Assembly (NCBI RefSeq): GCF_025685415.1
Contig: NZ_JAGSYB010000001.1
Location: 930,001-994,000, forward strand
Direction: 5' to 3'
Source of the DNA: Terriglobus aquaticus
GTDB lineage: Bacteria > Acidobacteriota > Terriglobia > Terriglobales > Acidobacteriaceae
Length of the DNA stretch: 64,000 nucleotides
Part shown: positions 47,860-56,204 of the stretch, in pieces
Position numbering within the stretch: position 1 is the stretch's first letter
Layout of the letters: the number at the start of each line of letters is the position of its first letter
Made by a program: the position numbers and the translations under genes
The notes under the pieces: generated by a model
Databases searched by the model: none
What the model was told of the DNA's origin: nothing
The model's input: the letters and a program-made list of their open reading frames with translations, nothing else

Positions 47860-48642
47860 CTACTGCGTCTGCGAGACGCCTTCCAGCATTTCCGTTGGCG
47901 ACATGCGGGAGGAGGGCTTATCGCTGGCAATTACGCCATCGCGAATCGTGACAACGCGGTGGGCGTACTCGGCAATGTCCGGCTCGTGCGTAACCAGCAC
48001 AATCGTGTTGCCGTTGCGGTGCAGATCGGCGAACAGCCCCATGATTTCCAGGCTGGTCTTGGAATCCAGATTTCCCGTGGGCTCGTCAGCCAGGATGATT
48101 GACGGCGAGTTGACCAGGGCGCGGGCGATCGCCACGCGCTGTCGCTGTCCGCCCGACATCTCGTTCGGCTTGTGGTGCATGCGCGTTCCAAGCCCCACTG
48201 ACTCCAGCACCTCGGTCGCCCGCTTTATGCGAGCTTCCGCCGCGGTTCCGTTGTAGATCAGCGGCAGCTCCACGTTGTGCAGTGCCGTAGCGCGCGGTAG
48301 CAGGTTGAAGGTCTGGAAGACAAACCCGATCTCCTTGTTCCGGATGCGCGCTAGCTCGTCGTCGTTCAGCCGTGAAACGTCATGTCCGTTCAGGCAGTAG
48401 CTGCCCTGCGACGGCGAGTCCAGGCAGCCGATCAGGTTCATCAGCGTGCTCTTGCCCGAGCCCGACGGACCCATAATCGCCACGTACTCGCTATGGCGGA
48501 TCCGCAGGTTCACGCCTCGCAACGCGTGCACCTCCTGATCGCCCATCTGGTAGGTCTTCCACAGGTTGTCCGTAGCGATGACTTCGCCGGGAACACAGGT
48601 CACGCCATCGGTTGCAGGTGCATTCATTGTCGCTGTTGCCAT
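47860..48642 (-). CDS. MacB/LolD-type ABC transporter ATP-binding protein
   Basis: A 260-residue ATPase of the MacB/LolD/SalX group: Walker [17 protein letters not shown]-loop FQTFNLLPR, signature [15 protein letters not shown], Walker [14 protein letters not shown] and H-switch VTHEPD. Such ATPases power FtsX-like permeases that export lipids, peptides or lipoproteins in partnership with a periplasmic adaptor. The adaptor gene is 24 bp upstream, but no permease gene is present on either side. The N-terminal 20 residues ([12 protein letters not shown]) are an unusual lead-in. Confidence 0.93.
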   Translation of the reverse strand: MATATMNAPATDGVTCVPGEVIATDNLWKTYQMGDQEVHALRGVNLRIRHSEYVAIMGPSGSGKSTLMNLIGCLDSPSQGSYCLNGHDVSRLNDDELARIRNKEIGFVFQTFNLLPRATALHNVELPLIYNGTAAEARIKRATEVLESVGLGTRMHHKPNEMSGGQRQRVAIARALVNSPSIILADEPTGNLDSKTSLEIMGLFADLHRNGNTIVLVTHEPDIAEYAHRVVTIRDGVIASDKPSSRMSPTEMLEGVSQTQ

Positions 48643-48666
48643 GATGCTTTGCTTCTCCTGCCCCGC

Positions 48667-50076
48667 CTACGAGGCCGTGGTGCTCGCGGTGTCTTTATCG
48701 GTGTCCTGCTTCACGGCCGTCCCACTCTTCAGCGTACGCAGAGTCTTGAACCGGCCGGTGACCACCTGTGCCCCGGGCTCCAAACCCGCCGTTACTTCAA
48801 TGTCCGTGGCTCCGGTCACACCGGTGCTCACGGGAACGAACTGAACACGCTGCTTCCCGTTGACCGTCTTCACCACATAGACGCCCTGCACGGTCGCTTT
48901 CTTTGTGCTGGCGGCTTGCACCGTGGAGCCGTCCTTGGGCTCCTTGCCATTGTTCTTCAGGTACACGGCTTCCGTAGCGGGATCGCGGCTAACCAGGGCC
49001 TGCAGCGGCAGCACGACTGCATTGCTTACCTGCGCGGTCTGAATCTTTGCTGTCGCGGACAGGCCCGGCCGCAGATCCTCGTTGTTCTGCCCGCTCACAT
49101 TGTCCAGTGTCACGACAATCTTGAAGTCCTTGGCCTCCTCGGTGCCCGTCGTGGACTGCGACGTGGCGATGCCGGTCGTGCGCAGCAGGGCCTGGTCGCC
49201 CACTTCGGTCACATGCCCCTTGAACACCCGGCCCGGCAGCGCATCCACCGTCACGTCAACCGGCTGGTTCAGCTTCACGTTGACGACATCCGTCTCGTCC
49301 ACCTTTACCTCGGCGGTGATCACACTCATGTCGGCCAGCGTCATCAGCGTAGATCCCTCGGCGTTCTGAATGCCGGTCACCATCGTCTCGCCTTCACGCA
49401 CGGGAACGTTCGTGACAAGGCCGTCAAACGGGGCGCGTGAAATGGTCTTGTCCAATGCGTCGAAGTTGGCCCGCTGCGACGCAATCGCCTGGTTCACATG
49501 GCCACGCTGCGACTGTGTCTGAGCACGCGCCTGCGCCAAGGCAGCTTCGCGCTGCTGCACCGTCGCCACATCCACGTCATAGGCTGCTTTGCGCTGGTCG
49601 TAATCCTGCTTGGAAACCAGGCGGTTGTCGTACAACTGCTGGTACCGGTCGATGTCGAACTTTTTCTGCTGCAGGTCTGCCTTGGCCTGGGCCAGGTTCG
49701 CCTCCGCCGTCTTCTCCGCGGCGATATAGCTGTTTACATCCGTCTTGCTGGAGGCGATGGTCGCACTCTGGGCCGCGACCGTCGCTTCCGGCTGCACGCT
49801 CTCCAGCGTTGCCAGGGTCTGGCCCTTCTTCACGTGGTCGCCTTCCTTGGCATACAGGTGCGTGATGCGGCCAAACGCCGTGGCGCCGATGTTCACGTAG
49901 GTCTTGGGCTTGATCTGGCCTGTCCCGCTCACCACCGCAGTCAGGTCCTGGCGGCCGATGCGGGTCATGGTCACCGGCACCACGTCCGCCTGGCTCTTCA
50001 GAACGGACGCCGTAACCACCCCGGCGACAACGATCAAACCGACGATCAGCAGAACGATCTTCTTCCTGGTACTCAT
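48667..50076 (-). CDS. macA: HlyD/MacA-family periplasmic adaptor subunit
   Basis: A 469-residue membrane-fusion protein for tripartite export. The ATG at 50076 starts a basic residue-rich N-terminus and a membrane anchor (KKIVLLIVGLIVVAGVVTASVL, 5-26). It is followed by the split lipoyl domain (VSGTGQIKPKTYVNIGA and GDHVKKGQTLATLES), a coiled-coil hairpin (about 85-200, rich in Ala, Gln and Lys), the second lipoyl half (FDALDKTISRAPFDGLVTN), a beta-barrel domain and a membrane-proximal domain. It pairs with the ATPase 24 bp downstream. The C-terminal region contains a charged insert (KNNGKEPKDGSTVQAASTKK) not usual in MacA. The symbol is given by family. Confidence 0.9.
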   Translation of the reverse strand: MSTRKKIVLLIVGLIVVAGVVTASVLKSQADVVPVTMTRIGRQDLTAVVSGTGQIKPKTYVNIGATAFGRITHLYAKEGDHVKKGQTLATLESVQPEATVAAQSATIASSKTDVNSYIAAEKTAEANLAQAKADLQQKKFDIDRYQQLYDNRLVSKQDYDQRKAAYDVDVATVQQREAALAQARAQTQSQRGHVNQAIASQRANFDALDKTISRAPFDGLVTNVPVREGETMVTGIQNAEGSTLMTLADMSVITAEVKVDETDVVNVKLNQPVDVTVDALPGRVFKGHVTEVGDQALLRTTGIATSQSTTGTEEAKDFKIVVTLDNVSGQNNEDLRPGLSATAKIQTAQVSNAVVLPLQALVSRDPATEAVYLKNNGKEPKDGSTVQAASTKKATVQGVYVVKTVNGKQRVQFVPVSTGVTGATDIEVTAGLEPGAQVVTGRFKTLRTLKSGTAVKQDTDKDTASTTAS

Positions 50077-50390
50077 GGTCTCCACATCTCTTCGCGGCAA
50101 GTCGCCTGCGCATCCCGGCAAGCAAAGTGTAGTACGCCGATCTGCGCCGTTTGGTTCCGTCTGCCGAACTTACGTTCAACTGTCCCCAACAGGGAACTAG
50201 GCCGGCAGGCCGCGCAGATGCTGTCGTTCCTCAAACTCACTCGTCCAACAGACGTTACCAGCAAGTGGACTCTGGAGGGGTGCAAGCCAGAAAAGGTTGC
50301 CTCCACGTTAGCCACTTGTTCAGAAAGTCACTAGACTGGTATCCGAAACACGTTGGCTCTCGGCAGAGGGTTTGGCAGGAGTTGCAGGCA
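50077..50390. other. Intergenic region between divergent macA and GWxTD genes
   Basis: A 314-bp stretch with no convincing open frame. Both promoters must lie here. I see GGAAC at about 50191, an AT-richer segment near 50310-50345 that could hold the plus-strand promoter, and an AGGAG SD for the GWxTD gene. I find no strong palindrome or riboswitch. Confidence 0.5.
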
Positions 50391-52175
50391 ATGGCGCAGT
50401 CTTTGAAGCGGGTTATGGTAGCAGCCGTCTGGCTCAGTTTGAGCGCGGCTTCAGTGCAGATGCTTGGTCAGAATAGCGCGGGGACGCCCGCCGCGGCACA
50501 GACCGCACCCGCCACGCCTGCGGCAGCCGATCCCACCGGCAAAGTCGTCAAGTCCGAGCCGCAGGAAGAACATCCGGATCCGACCAAGCGCCGGCTCAGC
50601 GACCGCGAAAAGATGCAGCAGAACAAGTACCTGAAGAGCGAAATCAAGGGCGATAGCCCCTGGAACAAGTGGCTCAATCAGGACGTGGTCTGGATCATCA
50701 CCGACCAGGAAGTCGCCGCCTTCAAGTCCCTGAAGAACGACGAAGAACGCGAGCAGTTCGTGGAGAACTTCTGGTTGCGCCGCAATCCCAATCCGGACTC
50801 GCCCGATAACGAGTTCCGCGAGCAGCACTACGCCCGCATCGCCTACGCGAACGAGCACTTTGCCGCCGGCAAACCCGGCTGGAAGACCGATCGCGGCCAT
50901 ATCTACATCGCTTACGGCAAACCCGACAGCATCGATTCGCACCCCAGCGGCGGCACCTACCAGCGGCCCATGGAAGAGGGCGGCGGCAGCACTTCGACCT
51001 TCCCGTTCGAGGTGTGGCACTACCGCTACCTGGAAGGCATCGGCGACAACATCGATCTGGAGTTCGTGGATAGCTGCCAGTGCAACGACTACCACCTGAC
51101 CATCGACCGCTCTGAAAAAGACGCCCTGAAGCACACGCCGGGAGCCGGCCTGACCATGTACGAAGAAATGGGCATGGCCGACAAGAAGGATCGCTTCTCC
51201 GGCGGTGGCTTGGAGCAGCTCGGTAACGGCCCCTACGCCGCGTCGCAGCAGAGCAAGCAGTTCGACCGCCTGAGCACGTACGCCAAGATCATGGCGCCGC
51301 CACCCATCAAGTTTAAGGACTTGGAGCAGTACCTGTCGCAGTCGACGATCTTGAAGGGACCGCCGTTCTACTTCGACGTCCGGACCGACTACGTCAAGGT
51401 GACCAACGACACTGTGCTTATGCCGGTGACCCTGCAGATCCGCAACCGCGATGTCACCTTCCAGACGAAGGACGGCGTGTCGACCGGAACCGTAAACATC
51501 CTCGGACAGGTCTCTAACATCAATCACCGCATCGTGCAGACCTTCGAGGACACGGTGACCGTTCAGGTACCGTCCGAGTTCCTGGCGCGCGAACAGGCCA
51601 ATCGCAACCTGTACTGGAAGTCGGTGCCGTTGCGCCCGGGCATTTACAAGGTCGACATCGTCATCAAGGACGTGAACAACCCGGACCACATCGGTACCTG
51701 GCGCCGGTCGGTCAACGTACCGAAGTACGACGATGAGCGTCTCTCGGCGTCCTCGCTCATCCTCGCCTCCAGCATGGCTCGCGTCCCCACCAAGGAGATC
51801 GGTGCCGGCAACTTCGTCATCGGCAACACCAAGGTTGTGCCAAGCGTGTCATCAAGCCCCGTCATTCCAGTCACCTACAAGCGGAACCAGAACCTGAACT
51901 TCTGGATGCAGGTGTACAACCTGGGCATTGACGATAAGAGCAAGCAGAACAACGCCGAGATCAATTACGAAGTCATCGATCTCGCGTCCAACAAACCGGT
52001 TTTGCAGACGAGCGAGTCCACGGCCAAGATGAATCCGAACGCTGATCAGGTGACGCTGGAAAAGAGCATGCCTCTTGCCAGCTTGCAACCCGGCAAGTAC
52101 CAGGTGCTCATCAAAGTCAACGACGGCGTGTCGAAGCAGGAGATATCTCAGTCGGCGCCGTTTACGGTGGAGTAA
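50391..52175 (+). CDS. Secreted GWxTD-domain protein
   Basis: A 594-residue exported protein with signal peptide (VMVAAVWLSLSAASVQMLGQ) from the ATG at 50391 (AGGAG upstream; the longer frame from 50151 is non-conserved). An Ala/Pro-rich linker (30-60) precedes the GWxTD module: WLNQDVVWIITDQEVAAFK, EQFVENFWLRRNPNPDSPDN, YANEHFAAGKPGWKTDRG and IYIAYGKPDSIDSHPSGG, with PFEVWHYRYLEGIG. The C-terminal half is beta-rich (domains at about 360-480 and 500-594). GWxTD proteins are common in Acidobacteriota and Bacteroidota, yet their function is unknown. It is followed by a carboxypeptidase-regulatory-domain protein 156 bp downstream. Confidence 0.9.
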   Translation: MAQSLKRVMVAAVWLSLSAASVQMLGQNSAGTPAAAQTAPATPAAADPTGKVVKSEPQEEHPDPTKRRLSDREKMQQNKYLKSEIKGDSPWNKWLNQDVVWIITDQEVAAFKSLKNDEEREQFVENFWLRRNPNPDSPDNEFREQHYARIAYANEHFAAGKPGWKTDRGHIYIAYGKPDSIDSHPSGGTYQRPMEEGGGSTSTFPFEVWHYRYLEGIGDNIDLEFVDSCQCNDYHLTIDRSEKDALKHTPGAGLTMYEEMGMADKKDRFSGGGLEQLGNGPYAASQQSKQFDRLSTYAKIMAPPPIKFKDLEQYLSQSTILKGPPFYFDVRTDYVKVTNDTVLMPVTLQIRNRDVTFQTKDGVSTGTVNILGQVSNINHRIVQTFEDTVTVQVPSEFLAREQANRNLYWKSVPLRPGIYKVDIVIKDVNNPDHIGTWRRSVNVPKYDDERLSASSLILASSMARVPTKEIGAGNFVIGNTKVVPSVSSSPVIPVTYKRNQNLNFWMQVYNLGIDDKSKQNNAEINYEVIDLASNKPVLQTSESTAKMNPNADQVTLEKSMPLASLQPGKYQVLIKVNDGVSKQEISQSAPFTVE

Positions 52176-52199
52176 CCTGTTTGGGTCCGGTTACCTTTT
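52172..52199 (+). terminator. Weak hairpin with T-run after the GWxTD gene
   Basis: GTAACC (52172-52177) and GGTTAC (52189-52194) flank an 11-base loop, followed by CTTTT. The stem includes part of the stop codon. It is a modest candidate for a rho-independent terminator or attenuator before the next gene. Confidence 0.35.
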
Positions 52200-52331
52200 A
52201 CATAGGTGTCCGGCGCAGGTAGATTGAGGAGAATAGGCAAATCGCACTCAGATGCGAACGCCTTTTAGGAATTCAGCCGGAGATTGATCCGGCGGCAGGC
52301 AAGGGACGCAGGAGGGGATCGAAGAACGCAC

Positions 52332-54086
52332 ATGCAGCGGTCTTCCTGGATACTCGGCTGCTCGACGACTGCGGTGCTTCTCGCCGCAGCCGCACTCCTG
52401 CCCGGCTCTGCCGCGGCACAGACCAGCCATGTCTCGGGCGGCTACTTTCCGGGCGGCTCGGTCAGTGGCGTCATCCTCGACAGCGAAGGCATCCCGCAGA
52501 TGGGTGCTCTGGTGCAGCTGTTGCTGCCGGACACTACGCCCGCTGCAGTCGCCCTTACTGACAGCAATGGTCGCTACCGTGTCAGCGACCTGAAGCCCGG
52601 GCGCTACCGGGTGCGCGTCAGTGCCGCGCTCTTTCTCCCCGCCGTACGCCAGACCCTCCAAGTCAGTGCAAACACGCGTGCCGTGGTGAACCTGACGCTC
52701 TCCACTTTGCTGGCACCGACCCAGTGGCTGCCCGCTACCCGCCGCAGCGGGGACGCAGCGGAAGACGATTGGATGTGGACGCTTCGTTCGTCCACGGTCC
52801 GCCCCGTGCTCCGCATCCACGACGACGGCACGGCAACGCTCGGCGTCTCCAGCAGTTCGCAGGAGCGTCATCGCGTCCAGTCCCAGGGCCGGATCGCGAT
52901 CTACGCGAACGACGGCGGCTTCGCCCACGGCGGGAACCATGAAGTGTTCACCATGGAACGCAGCAGCGCCGACGGCACCGGAGCCGTGCTCCGCGCGGAC
53001 TTTTCGGGCCCGCGTGTGCCGTTCCCGGTCGCGCCCTCGGCGGAGATCAGCGCCGGATTCGGGAGACAGCTTCCGCTGGGCGCCTCCACCCGAACAGTAG
53101 TCAGCTACCTGTCTCACCCCGAGTTGCTGAACCAGCAGGGCAGTAACGGCATGCAGGCGATGGTTGTGCGCAACGCGCAACGAATCGACCTGGGAGACAC
53201 CTTCCGCGTCGATGCCGGCTCCACGTTGCGGGCGTTCAATCTTGCAGGGAACACGATAGCCGCTGAGCCCTTTTTCCGGTTGGCCTACCGCGCCGGCTCT
53301 GGTGTGGTCGTGGGATATTCCTACACGGCTTCGCGCGGCACATCACAGATGGAGGATCTGGACCGCGTCGCACCGCCTACGCCCTTGGCGATAAAGCGTG
53401 ACGGCAGATTGCGCCTGTCCGGCGGCAGCGCCCACGCCGTGTCCGTCGGCGTGCACACGCCCAGAGGCGGCAAGCTGCAGGCAGAGGTGTACCACGAGAA
53501 CATCGTCTCGCCACTGCTGGCAGGCGTTGGCACGGTCTCGTCCGCGGATGGTGTCTCTATGCCACTGCTGTCCGATCCAACCACCCAGACATACTTCATC
53601 GCCGGTCGCGACTTCAGCGGCGCGGGCGTTCGGTTCTCCTTGGACCAGCCTGTAACCAACCACCTGGCTGTATCGGCCAGCGTGGCCAGCGGCTCGGCTC
53701 TGGTGAACGACTCACCGGCTCCCGCCTCCATCGCGTCCGCCGCGAGCCAGGCTGGCGTCCACCAGGCGCTGAGTGCCGACGTGCGAGCGCGCGCCAACTT
53801 CGCGCGAACCGGAACACGCGCCGAAGCCGGCTACCGTTGGCAGCGGGCTTCCACACTCACCGCGGTGGACTCTTTCCGCGCCAATACCGATCCCGCTTAC
53901 CTCAGCCTCCTGCTGCGGCAGAGGCTGGAGCGCTTGCCGCTGTTGCCCAGTGGCCTGGAAGTCGTGGTCCAGGTCCAGAACCTCCTCGCGCAGGGATACC
54001 AGCCGTATCTATCCAGCGACGGTCACACGCTATACCTCGCGCAGTCGCCCCGCATGCTCCAGGCGGGACTCGCCTTCACGTTCTAG
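52332..54086 (+). CDS. Secreted carboxypeptidase-regulatory-domain / beta-strand-rich outer-membrane protein
   Basis: A 584-residue protein with signal peptide (GCSTTAVLLAAAALLPGSAAAQ) from the ATG at 52332 (AGGAGGGG about 14 bp upstream). Residues about 30-115 form a carboxypeptidase regulatory-like Ig domain (VSGVILDSEGIPQMGALVQL, DSNGRYRVSDLKPGRYRVRV). The rest alternates in beta-strand fashion and ends QAGLAFTF, a terminal Phe as in outer-membrane barrels. The overall plan recalls acidobacterial CarboxypepD_reg/TonB-dependent proteins, but no plug domain or TonB box is seen and it is much shorter. It follows the GWxTD gene on the same strand; the pair may form an envelope module. Confidence 0.75.
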   Translation: MQRSSWILGCSTTAVLLAAAALLPGSAAAQTSHVSGGYFPGGSVSGVILDSEGIPQMGALVQLLLPDTTPAAVALTDSNGRYRVSDLKPGRYRVRVSAALFLPAVRQTLQVSANTRAVVNLTLSTLLAPTQWLPATRRSGDAAEDDWMWTLRSSTVRPVLRIHDDGTATLGVSSSSQERHRVQSQGRIAIYANDGGFAHGGNHEVFTMERSSADGTGAVLRADFSGPRVPFPVAPSAEISAGFGRQLPLGASTRTVVSYLSHPELLNQQGSNGMQAMVVRNAQRIDLGDTFRVDAGSTLRAFNLAGNTIAAEPFFRLAYRAGSGVVVGYSYTASRGTSQMEDLDRVAPPTPLAIKRDGRLRLSGGSAHAVSVGVHTPRGGKLQAEVYHENIVSPLLAGVGTVSSADGVSMPLLSDPTTQTYFIAGRDFSGAGVRFSLDQPVTNHLAVSASVASGSALVNDSPAPASIASAASQAGVHQALSADVRARANFARTGTRAEAGYRWQRASTLTAVDSFRANTDPAYLSLLLRQRLERLPLLPSGLEVVVQVQNLLAQGYQPYLSSDGHTLYLAQSPRMLQAGLAFTF

Positions 54087-54197
54087 CAGGCGCAACCTGC
54101 GTGGGCACTGCAAGCCCTCTCGCGCGTAAGTGTGGTATCGTAAAACTCATAACGCAAGCGGTTCCGGTCGAGCGTCTGCTCCCGATCCGTTCTGTTT

Positions 54198-54273
54198 GGA
54201 CGCGTAGCTCAACTGGCAGAGCATTCGACTCTTAATCGACAGGTTGTAGGTTCGATTCCTACCGCGTCCACCA
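54198..54273 (+). tRNA. tRNA-Lys(CUU), CCA encoded
   Basis: Standard 76-nt cloverleaf: acceptor GGACGCG/CGCGTCC, D-arm GCTCAACTGGCAGAGC, anticodon arm TTCGA-CTCTTAA-TCGAC with anticodon CTT, T-arm GTAGGTTCGATTCCTAC and encoded CCA. One T-C mismatch closes the anticodon stem. It reads AAG. No duplicated 3' half was noticed elsewhere in the window. Confidence 0.97.
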
Positions 54274-54348
54274 AAATTCCCTCGCCAAACCCTGCCACCC
54301 GCCTTAGCACTTGCATCTGTGCAACCTCCGCGTGCAACTTAGAGCAAT

Positions 54349-55773
54349 ATGCCCTTTTCCAAGGGGTCGCGCATCGGCCCACTTCTGGTCGCGGCGATCG
54401 TGATCGTCCTGCTGAATACGTGGTTCGCGGTCGCTTCGGTTCGCACCCTGAGCCAAAGTGAATACTGGCTGTCGCATACCTGGCAGGTCATCGGCCAGGT
54501 CGAAGGAATCGTTGCGTCCGTGCGAGACGCCGATTCCAGTGCGAGCGGCTTTGTTCTTACCGGCGACACGAACCGCCTCACTTCCTACTACTTGGCGCGC
54601 CAGCAGGTTACGCCTCAGATCCAGCGGTTTCGGGAGCTCACCTCCGACAACCCTCGGCAGCGCGACAATGCGGATCGACTGGAACACATCGCAGCGGAAC
54701 GTCTCGCATTGCTGGACCAGGTCATTGCTGCAAAGAAGATCGGCGGCACAGAAGCTGCGGCATCCCTACTGACCGAGGATGCCTCGAGTGCCCGGCCCCG
54801 TGTCCGCCCAATAGCGGAGTCGATGCAGGACGAAGAGCGTCGCCTGCTCACCATTCGCGAAGAGGATGTGAAGCGCAGCACTCTGGTGGCGCTGCTGTCC
54901 GTCGCTGTGGCCAGCGGGCTCGACCTGCTGCTGATCGTCTTCGTGGGACGCATCCTGGTGCGCGAGCGGGAAATGCGCATGCAGACCCAGACGGCAAACC
55001 GCGAACTCGAAATGGCTCACGCAGAGGTCGAGAAGAATGTTGAGACGATCCGGCAGTTGAACACGGAACTCGAAGAGCGAGTGCGCAGTCGGACCATGGA
55101 GCTCGAGAGCACCAACCGCGAACTCGAAGCATTCAGCTACTCCGTTTCGCACGATCTGCGTGCCCCGTTACGCACCATAGACGGGTTCAGCCTGGCCCTG
55201 CAGGAAGACTATGAAGAAGCTGTTGACGAGACGGGCCGCGACTACATCCGCCGGGTCCGCAGTGGTGTGCAGCGCATGGGCGGCCTCATCGACGCGCTCC
55301 TCCAACTCTCGCGCATCACGCGCGCCGAGTTGTCCAGGCGCGAGGTCGATGTGACAGCCCTCGCGGAGAGCGTTGCGGAGAACCTGAAAGAGGAGCATCC
55401 GGAACAGCAGATTCACTTCGACATTGATCCTGGCATGCACGCAAATGCCGACCCCGATCTACTTCGTGTGGCTTTCGAAAACCTGATGGGCAATGCGGTG
55501 AAGTTCAGTTCGAAGGTTTCGGTGAGCGTAATCCGTGTGTCCTACGACCCAGAGAAGAAACGGTTCGAGGTTGCCGACAACGGCGCCGGCTTTGACATGC
55601 AGTACAGTTCGAAACTCTTCAACGCGTTCAACCGCCTGCATGGCGACAAGGACTTCAAGGGCTCCGGAATCGGTCTCGCCACAGTCGCGCGAGTCATTCA
55701 CCGGCATCACGGAACCATCTCCGCGGAGAGCAGCGTGGGGAATGGCGCACGTTTCTTCTTTACGTTAGGATGA
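54349..55773 (+). CDS. CHASE3-domain membrane histidine kinase
   Basis: A 474-residue sensor kinase. Two membrane helices (about 10-32 and 180-203) flank an extracytoplasmic CHASE3-type helical domain (38-175, with RDADSSASGFVLTGD). Then follow a coiled coil (204-262, ending ELESTNRELEAF), a HisKA domain with H268 in SYSVSHDLRAPLRTIDGF, and the HATPase domain: N-box FENLMGNAVKFSS, G1 DNGAGFD, and G2 GSGIGLATVARVI. The HDLRAPLR H-box is the form seen in bacteriophytochrome-type kinases paired with single-domain receivers. It overlaps the receiver gene by 4 bp (ATGA). No clear SD precedes the ATG. Confidence 0.93.
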   Translation: MPFSKGSRIGPLLVAAIVIVLLNTWFAVASVRTLSQSEYWLSHTWQVIGQVEGIVASVRDADSSASGFVLTGDTNRLTSYYLARQQVTPQIQRFRELTSDNPRQRDNADRLEHIAAERLALLDQVIAAKKIGGTEAAASLLTEDASSARPRVRPIAESMQDEERRLLTIREEDVKRSTLVALLSVAVASGLDLLLIVFVGRILVREREMRMQTQTANRELEMAHAEVEKNVETIRQLNTELEERVRSRTMELESTNRELEAFSYSVSHDLRAPLRTIDGFSLALQEDYEEAVDETGRDYIRRVRSGVQRMGGLIDALLQLSRITRAELSRREVDVTALAESVAENLKEEHPEQQIHFDIDPGMHANADPDLLRVAFENLMGNAVKFSSKVSVSVIRVSYDPEKKRFEVADNGAGFDMQYSSKLFNAFNRLHGDKDFKGSGIGLATVARVIHRHHGTISAESSVGNGARFFFTLG

Positions 55774-56204
55774 GCGCTATGGCAGAACAGCAACGGTCTA
55801 TTCTTCTGGTCGAAGACGATCCTGACCACGAAGCCCTCACCATTCGCGCCCTCAGGAAATCGAACATCGTCAACGATGTGGCGATTGCGCGCGACGGCGA
55901 GGAAGCCGTAAACATGCTGCTCGGACCCAACCCGATCAAGCCGCAGGTCATCCTCCTGGACCTGAAACTTCCGAAGCTGGACGGTCTTGAAGTGCTCCGT
56001 CGCATTCGGGAATCGGACACCACGCGAACCCTGCCGGTAGTGATCCTGACCTCGTCAGACGAGGAGCGCGATGTCGTTCGCAGCTACAGTCTCGGCGTGA
56101 ACAGCTACATCCGCAAACCGGTGAACTTCTCCGATTTTGCCGAAGCAACTCGCCAGCTTGGCATGTACTGGTTGGTTCTGAACGAATGCCCACCGAAGCC
56201 GTAG
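55770..56204 (+). CDS. Single-domain response regulator (Rcp1-like)
   Basis: A 144-residue receiver without an output domain: acidic pocket VEDDPD (14-19), phosphoacceptor D64 in ILLDLKLPKLDG, Thr in VILTSSDEE and Lys in IRKPVNF. The long beta4-alpha4 region and the terminal LGMYWLVLNE are typical of receivers that work with CHASE3 or phytochrome kinases. Overlaps with both neighbours (4 bp upstream, 19 bp downstream) imply stoichiometric, coupled synthesis. It probably shuttles phosphate from the upstream kinase (inference). Confidence 0.93.
   Translation: MSAMAEQQRSILLVEDDPDHEALTIRALRKSNIVNDVAIARDGEEAVNMLLGPNPIKPQVILLDLKLPKLDGLEVLRRIRESDTTRTLPVVILTSSDEERDVVRSYSLGVNSYIRKPVNFSDFAEATRQLGMYWLVLNECPPKP

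Noticed and set aside
44976-47930. Longest frame of the 914-residue protein as the true gene
   Set aside because: The first 57-70 residues are basic, overlap the ABC-ATPase gene and hide the signal peptide that appears at Met 71.
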